64,000 nucleotides of DNA from Cryomorphaceae bacterium BACL29 MAG-121220-bin8 (GCA_905181705.1 CAJIYP010000001.1:310001-374000), one strand, 5' to 3'; shown: positions 41,301 through 51,657, counted from the stretch's first letter. The notes: generated by a model from the sequence alone, not told the origin. A program made the numbers and translations.

Positions 41301-44300
41301 TGGTCGTTTAAGCTAACTGTATTGTTAGTTTGAGTGGTCGAGGCTGCATTTCCTGTAGCATCGTATATGGCTGTAGCTCCTGAGGGAACAACCGTTAGGG
41401 TTTCTGCTCCACTAGGTGTTCCAGTTAGATTTAAACCTAAGGTATATACATTTCCAGAAATCGATATACTAGATGGTGTAGCATTAACTGTTGCTACTCC
41501 ACCCGAGATGGATAAAGCAAAGTCACTCGCTTCTAACGCGCCACTTCCACCATTTGTGTTGAAGACAGCCTCATTAAATGTAACGGCTATTGTTGTGTTA
41601 TTACTTGCTATTGTAGTTCCTGAAACTATTGGAGCTGCCTGATCGTTTAAGCTAATCTGTATTGTTAGATTGAGTGGTCGAGGCTGCATTTCCTGTAGCA
41701 TCGTATATGGCTGTAGCTCCTGAGGGCACAACCGTTAGGGTTTCTGCTCCACTAGGTGTTCCACTTAGATTCAAACCTAAGGTATATACATTTCCAGAAA
41801 TCGATATACTAGATGGTGTAGCATTAACTGTTGCCACTCCACCTGAGATGGATAAAGCAAAGTCACTAACTTCCAATGCACCACTTCCACCATTTGTTGA
41901 AGACAGCCTCATTAAATGTAACGGCTATTGTTGTGTTATTACTTGCTATTGTAGTTCCTGAAACTGTTGGAGCTGCCTGATCGTTTAAGCTAACTGTATT
42001 GTTAGATTGAGTGGTCGAGGCTGCATTTCCTGTAGCATCGTATATGGCTGTAGCTCCTGAGGGAACAACCGTTAGGGTTTCTGCTCCACTAGGTGTTCCA
42101 CTTAGATTTAAACCTAAGGTATATACATTTCCAGAAATCGATATACTAGATGGTGTAGCATTAACTGTTGCCACTCCACCCGAGATGGATAAAGCAAAGT
42201 CACTAACTTCCAATGCACCACTTCCACCATTGTATTGAAGACAGCCTCATTAAATGTAACGGCTATTGTTGTGTTATTACCTGCTATTGTAGTTCTTGTA
42301 AAAGTTGGAGCAACACTAGCTGTATTTCCTAGATCTGTAATATTCCAGCTTTTTGGAGCTGATGTAAGAGTAGCTCTAGAAGTAGCGTCACTGTAATTAC
42401 TGCTAACCGTTATAGTAATATTTGAATTAGTCCCTGAATTATTAGCTTGACTGTAAAGGAAGATATCGTAGTTGTTTGTGGTAAAAGCTAGTAGCTCCAT
42501 TAAACATGTTGGTCATGTTGGTGACATTTGCTAGGTTCCAAGAATTCCCATTGTGCGTAAGAGGCTGATTAAAAGCAGCCGCAGATTGAAACATATACTC
42601 CATATCGGTAACTGCTGCTGTGTTCCAAGAAGCTATATGTTTCCATTAAAAGCAGGAGCATCACGAAACATATGTGACATATCTGTCACTACAGCGGTAT
42701 TCCAAGAAGAGATATTACCGTTAAAAGAGTTAGCAAGATAAAATAACTCTCTCATGTTGGTAACTGCAGTGGTATTCCAGGAGTCTCCACTAGTGTTGAT
42801 ATTTTGGTTAAAAGCAGAAGCGCCAGCAAACATACTTTGCATAGTAGTCACTGATGCAGTATCCCAAGAGGATATATCTTGGTCAAAAGCTTGAGCATTA
42901 TAAAACATAAAGTTCATGTAAGTCACTGCTGCAGTATTCCAAGAAGAAATATTGCCATCAAAAGCAGTAGCTTGTCTAAACATCCCGCTCATGTTTGTCA
43001 CTGCAGCGGTATTCCATGAGGATATGTTTCCGTTAAAAGCAGTAGCAACATAAAACATATAATTCATATCGGTAACTGCAGCGGTATTCCAAGAAGTTAT
43101 GTTTCCGTTAAAAGCAGAAGCGCCATTAAACATCCCGCTCATGTTTGTCACTGCAGCGGTGTTCCAGGAGTCTCCACTAGTGTTAATATTTTGATTAAAA
43201 GCAGAAGCACTTTAAACATTTCTTCCATGGTCGTTACTTTAGCAGTATTCCAAGAGGATATATCTTCCGTTAAAAGCAGTTCAGCATCATCTAAACATAT
43301 GATACATATCTGTCACTGCAAGATAGTATTCCAAGAGGATATGTTTGATCAAAAGCTGTCAGCATCATAAAACATACTAATCATAGAGTAACACTGCAGA
43401 CGTATTCCAAGTGTTGATATATCTTGGTTAAACACTAGTAGCTCCACCAAACATATTCCAAAACTTAGATACTGCAGCAGTATTCCAAGAGGAGTATATT
43501 TCCATTAAAAGCAGTAGCATCTTTAAACATATAACTCATATCTAGTCACAGAAGCGGTATTCCATGAGCTTCCACTGGTATTGATATCTTTGATTAAAAG
43601 CAGTAGCGCCATAAAACATACTTGTCATATTAGTAACTATAGCAGTATTCCAAGAACCTATATTTCCGTTAAAAGCAGTAGCACTTCTAAACAAAGATAG
43701 ATTCATCTTAGTTACAGTAGCAGTATTCCAATCGTTTAAAGTGGTTCCCACTAAACTTGTACAATCTCGAAATGCCCAGTCCATATCAGTTGTTAACGAA
43801 AGATCTGGCTCATCAGTAGCTGGAATAGTTAAATTAGTTGCTCCCTTAAAAGCAGCATCAAAAGTTTCCCATTTCCCCTCTCCCCAGTTTTCTATAGTTC
43901 TAATAAGAGTTCTTGAAGCATGTACCACTTAAATACATTTCTCCAATGTCTTTTGCACCATCGTTTACCGCAACTAGTTATAGTATAAGTTCCAGCATGA
44001 GGAATAAGTGTGTGTTGGGAAAGCTTGATTAGTATGAGTGGAAGTAGAACTGTCTCCCCAGTCAATAGTAATGTTGGCGTAATCTTTTAAAGGAAGTTCA
44101 AAAGTGCCAGAGGAAACAGCCCAAGTAGAAACGAACTTGTTGCAATCACTACTTGCACCACTATCATTAATAGTCCAATTTTTTGTTCCTGTTAAAAAGG
44201 TTCTTGATGTTGAATCGCAATATTTACTGGACACATCGATCGTAATATTGGATTCAATACCTGGATTATTAGCTTGGCTGTAAAGGAAGATATCGTAGTT

Positions 44301-46267
44301 GTTTGTGGTAAAACTAGTAGCATATGCGAACATCCTATCCATGGAAGTCACGTTACCTAAGTTCCAAGTATTTCCACTATGGACAAGAGGTTGATTAAAA
44401 GCAGTCGCACTTCTAAACATATCCATCATATTAGTGACTGCTGCGGTATTCCAAGAAGATATATTTTGATTAAAAACACGTGCTTCATTAAACATCAGAT
44501 CCATCCTAGTCACTGCAGCGGTATTCCAGTCTGTAATATTTCCATTAAAAACATAATTATCCTGGAACATTCTAGCCATATTAGTCACATTACTCACATT
44601 CCAAATATTTCCGCTTGTATTAATATTTTGATTAAAAACACGGGCAGTCCTAAACATATAACTCATATCAGTAACTGCAGCGGTATTCCAAGAAGTTATA
44701 TTTCCATTAAAAGCAGTTGCACCAGAAAACATGGAGCTCATATTAGTAACTGCAGCAGTATTCCAACTACTTCCACTTGTATTTATATCTTGATTAAAAG
44801 CAGAAGCACCGTTAAACATACTGTTCATAGTAGTAACCGCAGCCGTATTCCAAGAGGATATATCTCTATTAAAAGGAGTAGCAGCAAACACGCCTTTCAT
44901 TTGAGTTACTGAGGTAGTAACCCATCCAGAAATATCTTGATTAAATTGGGTATCATTGAACATCCAGTTCATGTTGGTAACTTTACTAACATCCCAAGAG
45001 GAAATATTCCCATTAAACACTCCAGAACCAGAACCACTATCATTATTAAACATAGAATCCATGGTGGTAACTTCACCCACATCCCAACTACTTCCACTAG
45101 TATTAATATTTTGATTAAAAGCATGAGCATTCCTAAACATTCTATGCATATTAGTCACTAAAGCAGTATTCCAAGAAGTTATAACTCCGTTAAAAGCTAC
45201 GGCATCATTAAACATGGAGCTCATATTAGTAACTGCAGCAGTATTCCAAGAAGTTATATTTCCATTAAAAGCAGTTGCACTAGAAAACATAGCTCATATC
45301 TAGTAACTGCAGCAGTATTCCAAGAGTTTCCACTAGTATTTATATTTTGATTAAAAGAACTAGCGCCATTAAACATTGCTGACATATTAGTAACAGCAGC
45401 GGTATTCCAAGAGGATATATCTCTATTAAAAGGAGTACTTCTAAACATTCCGTACATATTAGTAACAGCAGCGGTATTCCAAGAGGATATGTCTTGATTA
45501 AATTGGGTATTATTGAACATATCCGACATACTTTGAACTTTAACGGTATTCCAATCGGAAATATTCCCATTAAACGCTCCAGAACCATTATCATTATTAA
45601 ACATTCCACTCATATCGGTCACATTACTCACATTCCAACTACTTCCACTAGTATTAATATTTTGATTAAAATCATGAGCATTCCTAAACATGCCGTTCAT
45701 AGTAGTCACTGCTGCAGTATTCCATCCTGATATATTTCCGTTAAAATCTTCGGCATTTTTAAACATGGAGCTCATATTAGTTATTGTACTAACATTCCAA
45801 TCGTTGAAAGTGGTTCCCACTAAACTTGTACAACTATGAAAAGCATTAACCATATTATCTGCAAGAGAAAGATCTGGCTCGTCAGTTGCAGGAATCGTTA
45901 AATTAGTAGCTCCTATAAAAGCATGATTAAAAGTTTCCCATTTACCTTCTCCCCAGTTTGTCTATAGTTCTAATAAGAGTTCTAGAAGCATGTCCACTTC
46001 ATATACATTTCTCCAATATCTTTTGCCGCATCGTTTACCGCAACAGTTATAGTATAAGTTCCAGATGAAGCGTAAGTGTGGGTTGGGAAAGCACCATCAG
46101 TATGTGAAGAAGTAGCCACTGTCTCCCCAGTCAATAGTAATATTGGCGTAATCTTTTAAAGGAAGTTCAAAAGAACCAGAAGAAACAGCCCAAGTTGAAA
46201 CAAAGTTGTCTTGACTAATTACAGCGTTAGTAAAAAAAAACAGTAATAGAAATAATATCTTTTTCAA
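34748..46267 (-). CDS. Second giant T9SS-secreted multidomain surface protein (whole gene, many frameshifts)
   Basis: Read across frameshifts this is one gene of about 11.5 kb (roughly 3,840 codons). It starts at TTG 46267 with a signal peptide (MKKILFLLLFFFTNAVISQ) and ends at TGA 34748. Order from the N-terminus: PKD-like domain plus about 20 DUF285 repeats; a second PKD-like plus DUF285 module; five Ig-like 113-residue repeats; another Ig-like and a cadherin-like domain; a seven-bladed propeller; cadherin-like repeats with an inserted cupredoxin-like module; a thrombospondin-3 calcium motif; an SprB-like domain; and a type A T9SS sorting domain. The protein should be exported by T9SS and attached to the cell surface. 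More than ten small indels break the frame, mostly inside repeats. Confidence 0.7.
37799..38128 (-). other. Cupredoxin-like module inserted in a cadherin-like repeat
   Basis: About 110 in-frame residues replace three residues of a standard repeat: VIANDTDVD runs into the module and, after TIVNS, the repeat resumes with LSLTAATTAGGG. The module has the beta-strand pattern of a small blue copper domain (LTFSVGDQITFSV) and plausible type-1 ligands: His in AAGHPFYLK, then Cys, His and Met in CSLHSSM. ITNNGTVNNNIVWTPTATGT precedes them. Similar modules occur, as I recall, in marine phage and bacterial surface proteins. Copper binding is inferred from the ligand set only. Confidence 0.65.
38316..40859 (-). 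CDS. Middle segment of the second giant protein: Ig-like, propeller and cadherin-like domains
   Basis: An 847-codon intact segment. It begins inside the last of the 113-residue Ig-like repeats. Next are a divergent Ig-like domain (VPITVTF-type strands, ITLETGSSDAV) and a cadherin-like domain (ASNISASTIQNTNAS). Then about 385 residues form a seven-unit propeller. Each unit carries VSLSSDGTTLAVGAP-like and VRVYNWNGS-like strands followed by QLGxDxDG, an Asp-rich FG-GAP-like calcium loop. The segment ends with two cadherin-like repeats. The frame is lost at 38370 by an extra base, and upstream near 40875 where one base is missing from CCATTGTATTG. Confidence 0.85.
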   Translation of the reverse strand: MEVSDFALSISGGVATVNATPSSISISGNVYTLGLNLSGTPSGAETLTVVPSRSTAIYDATGNAASTTQSNNTISLNDQAAPIVTNVTSTKANGSYSIGEVIPITVTFNKVVNVTGIPQITLETGSSDAVVNYSSGTGSSTLTFNYTVAAGHTSSDLDYVATSSLALNSGTIKDAAVNVATLTLASPAASGSLGANKAIVIRNDPVASNISASTIQNTNASINLVASDADFNSLTFSIVSNPSYGSVSLSGSTATYTPTANFQGTDTFTFKANDGSADSSVKTVTIKVFGNYRTTQTRIGSDIDGSGGGLLGYSLDFNEDHTIMAVGAPYSSSKAGAVKVYNWNGSAWAQLGSDISGSTGDHQGWNVSLSSDGTTLAVGAPFHETYKGTVRVYNWNGSTWSQLGIDLDGAGSGDMQGLSVSLSSNGTTLATGAPYHDSGKGTVRVYKWAGGTWSQLGTDLDGLAIGDLQGQTVALSSSETTLATGAAGHDSAKGTVRVYNWNGSAWSLLGNEGDLDGLTGDKQGHSISLSSNGTILATGALEHDNDSKGTVRVYNWNGSAWSQLGIDLDGDAEDDEQGSSVSLSSDGTILATGAWHHNDNRGRVKVFFWNGSNWTQQGNNMDGVLSWTITDDDGEDDIDGDSQGFIVSLSSNGTVLATSRPPTPNSNYNGKVLVYNLVNYIPIATAQSVTVTEQTAATITLVGTDADGTAPSVYKIISLPTSGTLSDNGTVIASGDLPKTTTAANVVYTSNSDTATSDSFTFKVNDGTVDSTAATVSITITGENDAPVAVANTLTVAEDASITNTDVIANDTDADGDTLSLTAATTAGSWNRSGQCRWIVCRLHPCC
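38825..39985 (-). repeat. Seven-unit beta-propeller repeat
   Basis: Seven repeats of about 50-58 residues (roughly 155-175 bp) share the pattern YNWNGSAWSQLG, an Asp/Gly loop, then GxSVSLSSxGTxLATGA. The first unit lacks and the last unit supplies the YNW strand, as in a closed propeller with a swapped strand. Repeats are similar but not identical in DNA. Confidence 0.75.
40640..42300 (-). repeat. Five tandem 339-bp Ig-like (SwmB-type) repeats
   Basis: The landmark GAGTGGTCGAGG (plus strand) recurs at 40655, 40994, 41332, 41672 and 42009, spacings of 339, 338, 340 and 337. Each unit encodes about 113 residues with IASNNTTIAVTFNEAVF, DFALSISGGVATVNATP and ETLTVVPSGATAIYDATGN. Copies are almost identical. 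Deviations from 339 reflect 1-3 base indels at two places: the CTAAT(C)TGTATTG junction and the CCATT..TTGAAGAC site. Each indel breaks the frame. Confidence 0.9.
42310..44170 (-). repeat. Second PKD + DUF285 (BspA-like) module of the giant protein
   Basis: The module starts with a PKD-like domain (FVSTWAVSSGTFELPLKDY, then TIDWGDSSTSTHTN) at about 44150-43960 and RTLIRTIENWGEGKWETFD. At least 15 DUF285 repeats follow, each about 22-29 residues with the core AFNGNISSWNTAAVTNMSxMF. It ends YDIFLYSQANNSG and a short domain (SAPKSWNITDLGN). DUF285 repeats form a right-handed solenoid and occur in surface proteins. The part at about 43200-43560 carries many indels. The best intact stretches are 42633-43151 and 43542-43928. 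Confidence 0.75.
44170..46240 (-). repeat. First PKD + DUF285 (BspA-like) module of the giant protein
   Basis: Right after the signal peptide comes the first PKD-like domain (ANITIDWGDS), broken by two or three indels. About 19-20 DUF285 repeats follow (intact stretches 45254-45853 and 43974-45290), including longer units with NINTSGSSWN inserted between cores. The module closes with YDIFLYSQANNPG and TGTKNWTINDSGASSDC. Its layout is the same as the downstream module, so the N-terminal half arose by internal duplication. Every third or fourth repeat carries the NINTSG insertion, which may mark a higher-order period. Confidence 0.8.
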
Positions 46268-46306
46268 ATCTAAAATATATACTTTATAAGTAAAAATAAT
46301 ATAGTT

Positions 46307-46328
46307 AGCAAAATTAATAAATTTTGCT
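46307..46328 (-). terminator. Hairpin between the two cassettes
   Basis: Perfect 9-bp arms AGCAAAATT and AATTTTGCT with a 4-base loop lie in the 141-bp gap between the end of the first cassette (46409) and the start of the second giant gene (46267). On the minus strand it is followed after 10 bases by ATTTTT. It could be a weak terminator or an operator-like site. Confidence 0.35.
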
Positions 46329-46408
46329 GATAATTTGTTGACTAGTAGTTATTTAATTATAAACTAGATATTTAGTCGGTAAGATGTTAATGGGTTCTAA
46401 TGTAATCT

Positions 46409-47107
46409 CTATTTTGTTTTAAATGTACGTATAAGAGAATAGCTGTTATTTTTTCCATCAGATGTTTTTACTCTCCAGTAATAAGTGGAAGCCGCATCTA
46501 AAACTACATCCAATTGTTTAGCTGAAAGATTTGTGTTTTCCGACTTTGGAGTTTGTTTTCCATCAATTTTGTCTACATACAAAGTGTATTGTAGTGCGTC
46601 TCCAGCGTCTGGGTCATTTCCTTCCCAAGTAAAAGTTATTTTATCATTTGCATCCCTACTTACAGTTGAACTATTTGCAGGTTTTTTTAAGGTTGCGGGA
46701 TAAGGAGCGTAATTAACTACTCCCAATCCACCGAGAAAAAACTTCCAAGTATCGCTACTAACAATATCAGAAACATTAGAGTTTCTTGAATTAACACTCC
46801 AAGAGTAGGGTTGCCCTTTGTCTAAAACAACTGTCGTAGTTGTAGAGTCGTTTTTTGATTTCCAAACTACTTTATTAGAATTTAAATTGGTAATTTTTAA
46901 ATCGTATTTTTCAGTATAGTTAGAAGTACTCCAGCTAAATGACATCTCAGTTTTTGTATCAGATGTTGAGGTTCCTGTTTCACATGTTTGATTATCTGCA
47001 GGACTTATCAAAGTCACTTTTCCAGGGATATTCAGATCTTCAGCTGTACAGCCAATGATTAATGTTAAGCTAAAAATTAAACTATAGGATTTTAATATAT
47101 TTCTCAT
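46409..47107 (-). CDS. Fibronectin-III-like lipoprotein, partner of the first giant surface protein
   Basis: A 232-residue lipoprotein (lipobox IIGC, about Cys20) with the same plan as the one at 34038-34751: VTLISPADNQTCETG, a first beta domain with YSWSVNSRNS, then WEGNDPDAGDALQYTLYVDK and YYWRVKTSDGKN. Its ATG overlaps the TGA of the giant gene as ATGA (47104-47107), matching the other cassette base for base in arrangement. Fibronectin-III-like folds commonly mediate protein binding. Function is inferred only from the repeated pairing. Confidence 0.8.
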   Translation of the reverse strand: MRNILKSYSLIFSLTLIIGCTAEDLNIPGKVTLISPADNQTCETGTSTSDTKTEMSFSWSTSNYTEKYDLKITNLNSNKVVWKSKNDSTTTTVVLDKGQPYSWSVNSRNSNVSDIVSSDTWKFFLGGLGVVNYAPYPATLKKPANSSTVSRDANDKITFTWEGNDPDAGDALQYTLYVDKIDGKQTPKSENTNLSAKQLDVVLDAASTYYWRVKTSDGKNNSYSLIRTFKTK

Positions 47108-50100
47108 TTTTTCACAATTTTAAAAGTTTTTCTTACGGTTTTACTCTCTAAAACCACAATATAATTACCAGTACTTTGTAAGGACAAATCAATTTCGGTA
47201 AGTCTTGACATATCTTGAACGAGTTGTTGTTTTCTGTACAGTAAGTCTCCCTTACTACTATATATACTAACCATAATATTTTTGTCTTCTCCACCAATAT
47301 GAACATTTATATCGTCCTGAGTTGGATTAGGATAATACATTATGTCCTCAGAAATAAACACTTCTTTTTCGATTACACCTTGACAATCTAAATCTGTATA
47401 AATCTTAATGATACTTAATCCAGTAGGAAGTGTGGTTGTGAAGTTGTCCTTGTTTGTACTATATTTCTGGCCATTGACCTCAATAGTATAACTTTTAGAT
47501 CCACCTAACTGAATGCTAGTAGTTCTGTTGTCGTTATCTACATCAATAAAGACACTAAGTGCTTTAGGCTCTTCAATTAGTATATCAAAGCATTGTTCAT
47601 AGTCAGGCGCATCATCAATTAAAAAGCATACAGTATAGGTTCCTTTAGCAAGGCCATTTACTGAAGCGGTTTTATTATCACCTATAATTCTTACATTTTC
47701 TTTTCCAGTAATAGTTACTGTATAGTTGTATGAATTGTCTTCTACATTTAATTTTATAGATCCATCATTCTTTCCAATACAGGTAGAACTTGTTATTTCT
47801 ATTTTATTATTACTGTCAGCTACACCAAATATTTCACATCCTTTGTAGTCAACAACTTTACCCTGAGGAGTATTAGGACATTCATCATTTTCGTTTAATA
47901 TCCCATCTTCATCAAAGTCATTACTGGTTATAGTAATAGAAATTGTTGATTTAGAACTATCTACAGTACCGTCATTTACTTTATAAGTAAAGGTATCTGC
48001 ACCAAAGTAACCGGATTGGGGTGCATAGGTTGCTTTGGAGCCATCCACAGAAACAGTTCCGTTGGCTGGACTATCTACAACTATATAAGACAAGTTGTCT
48101 CCATCAATATCTGACCCGGATAACGTTATTTCTAATGATATTTCCTCAATTGTAGTTACATTTTGTTCGGAAGAAACCGGCGCATCGTTTACAGCGGTTA
48201 CTGTGATTGTTAGTGTTCCTGTAGCATCGGTAAGTTTTCCGTCTGAGACAGTATAGGTAATCACTTCGGTTCCGTTGAAGTTAGCAGCAGGGGTGTAGTC
48301 TACAGACAATCCATCCGCGTTGACCGCTACGGTTCCTGATCCAGCAGTAGTTGCTGCAGTTAAGGAAAGAGTATCTCCATCCACATCTGTATCGTTAGCA
48401 ATTACATCTGTACTAGTTAGTGCTGCATCCTCTGCAACAGTTGCTGTATCAGCAACTGCAACTGGCGCATCGTTCACAGCAGTTACTGTGATAGTTAAAG
48501 TTCCTGTAGCATCTGTAAGTGTTCCGTCAGAAACAGTATAGGTAATCACTTCGGTTCCGTTGAAGTTAGCAGCAGGGGTGTAGTCTACAGACAATCCATC
48601 TGCGTTGATTGCTACGGTTCCACCTCCAGCAGTAGTTGCTGCAGTTAAAGAAAGAGTATCCCCATCCACATCGGTATCGTTAGCAATTACATCTGTGCTA
48701 GTTAGAGCAGCTAGTCTTCTTCAAATGTTGTAGTATCATCAACCGCTACTGGCGCATCGTTCACCCCAGTTACTGTGATAGTAAAAGTTCCGTTTGTAGT
48801 ATCTGTACCATCTGATACAGTATAAGTAATCACTTCGGTTCCGTTGAAGTTAGCAGCAGGGGTGTAGTCTACAGACAATCCATCTGCGTTGACCGCTACG
48901 GTTCCAGTTCCAGCAGTGGTTGCTGCTGTTAGTGATAAAGTTTCATCTTCCACATCTGTATCGTTAGCAATTACATCTGTGCTAGTTAGTGCTGCATCTT
49001 CTGCAACAGTCAAGGTATTGGCAACGGCAACTGGCGCATCGTTTACAGCAGTTACTGTTACAGTAAAAGTTCCTGTAGCATCGGTAAGTGTTCCATCCGA
49101 TACAGTATAAGTAATCACTTCGGTTCCATTGAAGTTAGCAGCAGGCGTGTAATCTACAGACAAGCCATCCGCGTTGACCGCTACGGTTCCAGTTCCAGCT
49201 GTTGTGGCTGCAGTTAAAGAAAGAGTATCTCCATCTCCATCTGTGTCGTTAGCAATCACATCTGTGCTAGTCAGTGCCGCATCTTCTGCAACAGTCAAGG
49301 TATTGGCAACGGCAACTGGCGCATCTGCTACAGCAGTTACTGTTACAGTAAAGGTTCCTGTGGCATCTGTTCTTTCGCCATCGGAAACAGTATAGGTAAT
49401 CACTTCGGTTCCGTTGAAGTTTGCAGCAGGGGTGTAATCTACAGACAATCCATCCGCGTTGACCGCTACGGTTCCAGTTCCAGCTGTTGTGGCTGCAGTT
49501 AAAGAAAGAGTATCTCCATCTCCATCTGTGTCGTTAGCAATCACATCTGTGTTAGTTATAGAAGCATCTTCAGCAACGGTTAAGGTGTCATCGACAGCTA
49601 CAGGAGCAAGATTACTATTAATCTTTCCAGTTGAATTAATTGTAGCAGAATATCCATCCATTGTAATTTTACTAAGTTGATCAGTAGTTATTGCACTAGC
49701 ACTTGTTCCAAAAGAAACTTTGTCAACACCAGCCCCTGTTATTGTAAGTGCTCCAGCTCCCCAAGTTTCACCAGAGCTGTCTGCAAAGGCTATTGAAGTA
49801 TCTGTATCTACTACTAAATTTAAAGTACCGGCTCCAATGGTAACCACACTCGCACTAGGTTGATTAGCTTTGATGTTTAGTGTCATCGGTTGGACAAGTA
49901 CTTTGATATTTCCTTTTAAAACATTTGCTGTTTTTACTGTTATAGTATTTCCTGTTGTATTAGTATCATTAGAAGAAATACTAGATCCTGAGGCAAGAAA
50001 AGTTCCATTAGCTGCTGTATTAACTTCTATATTACTGCCGCCAACTAACATTTTAAATCCTCCAGTGTGAGCAGCGTTGTTTGAGGTAGCTCCAAATTTA

Positions 50101-51657
50101 ATAGTGGATGCATCTCCAAATTGAAATTCACCTGCGCCTTTTAAGACTCCATCCATATTGATGACTCTTTTAAGTTTAGCTACAAATTTAGTAGCAGCAG
50201 TTAATGTCAAATCTGAACTAGAACCAAATGTTATGCTACCTGCTCCATCACCATTTACCTGAACTATTTCTACATCTGTCGAACTAAATACTATAGGTAG
50301 GTTTAATTTAAAGTTTTCACCAGCGTTATTGTTTTGAATAGGCTGCGTTACACCATTTCCATTGATAGTAAGAATGGCTGAATTTGTTGCTGTGACTTCA
50401 ATATTACCAGATACCAGACCTGATACTTTAAGCTGTCCGATTTCTTGACTTGAATCTACTACCAAATTAGACTTTAATACGACCTTGGTATTTGCTGTGG
50501 GAGTTCCTGTAGACCAATTAGCTTCAGTGGACCATAGATAATCAGTATCATCACTACCTTCAAAGGTGGTAGTAACAACATTTAACGCTGCAATTTTACC
50601 ATTTGCATTAAGCTCAACTTCAGATCCATTTAATGTGGTTTTTAAAATTTGAGCAGCAGTAAGTCCTGAGCTACTGGTTCCAACAGAAACCTCGTTGTCC
50701 TGAGCTCCAGTAATCACAAGCGATCCAGCTCCCCAAGTTTTACCAGAGCTGTCTGCAAAGGCTATTGTAGTTACACCATCAGCTGCAGCTAATTTTAAAT
50801 CACCATCTCCCATTGTAATTGTTCCGATAGCGGATTGATTTTTATTAACTGTAAGAGTTACAGGTTTGTCTGTAATTACTATATCTCCTTTTAGAGTATT
50901 TGCTCCATTAATTGTTGTAGCACCCCCAGTTGTACCAGCATTTTGAGTAAGTGATTTCCCTGATGCTAAAAAAGTACCATTATCAGCTACATTTGAAACG
51001 ATATTTACATTATTACCAATTATTTCAAAACCATTTTGATCAGTACCATCGTATGTACTACCAAATTCAGTGTTTGTTCCACCTCCACCAATTTGAATTT
51101 TTCCAGTTCCTGTTATTTCTCCATTGAAATGAAACCTCCTAGTCCCAATATGATTGGTGATTTTAATATTTTGGTCTAATTCTAAAGTAGAATTAGCACT
51201 AAAAGTTATACTTGCGGTACCTTGCTTGGGAAATTTTTAAAATTTCAACAGTATCAGTACCATTTACTGAAAATTTGACATGAGAATCGAATTTTAAGTC
51301 TTTTCCTATTTCTAGATTTTCAACTGAAAAGGTATTTCCACCGAATTGCTTTCCAGAAAATGTAAGGATTTTATCATTATCACTACAAATAGCTTCGTTA
51401 TTACAATTAGTAATTACTGTATTGTATGTAGTCCCTTCAATTTTCCCTTTTTTTAACCAACCAATAGTAACGTCTTGATCAATAATAACTTTATCAGATT
51501 TGATGACAACTACAGCATTTGCAGCACTAGGTTTTCCATTTGCCCAGTTACCTGCATCAGACCAAAGGTAATTTCCAGTACCATTTGTGAAATTTTTTTG
51601 ACCAAATGCAGTAGAGGAGACAAATAAAAAAGTTAGTATAAAGAATAGATTTTTCAT
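47104..51657 (-). CDS. First giant T9SS-secreted surface protein (whole gene, frameshifted)
   Basis: About 1,518 codons across at least two frameshifts, with intact stretches 51199-51657, 48711-50813 and 47104-48669. A signal peptide (ending SSTAFGQ) precedes a beta-helix-like region with two openings of the type YLWSDAGNWANGKPSAANA. Five cadherin-like repeats (VAEDA...VIANDTD) and one divergent repeat follow, then the thrombospondin-3 motif, an SprB-like domain and a T9SS sorting domain (IMYYPNPTQDDINV, ending VRKTFKIVKK). Slips lie near 51225 and at 48711, where GAAGACTAGCTGCT should read through as EEDAAL. The C-terminal third is closely related to that of the second giant protein. It is divergent from the LacI-type gene. 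Confidence 0.85.
48735..49351 (-). repeat. Block nearly identical to 36743-37359
   Basis: About 617 bases covering two cadherin-like repeats match the second giant gene at a constant offset of 11,992 with no indel and about six mismatches that I could find. Sequence similarity falls away sharply at both ends. This indicates recent gene conversion or duplication between the paralogues. Confidence 0.8.

Noticed and set aside
42310-46240. Regularly spaced repeats that resemble a CRISPR array
   Set aside because: The units are coding (DUF285 cores AFNGNISSWNTAAVTNM), differ in length, and have no constant repeat with unique spacers; no cas genes are present.
42480-48720. Indels clustered next to CTAG, as in methylation-linked base-calling error
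   Set aside because: Several slips do abut CTAG, but others do not, the sample is small and CTAG is common in this AT-rich sequence.
34748-51657. The giant genes as true pseudogenes or as phase-variable genes switched by indels
   Set aside because: The same kind of single-base slip occurs in gyrB, mdh and secDF, where it cannot be tolerated. Indels are not at simple homopolymer tracts placed for switching. Sequence error is the simpler reading.
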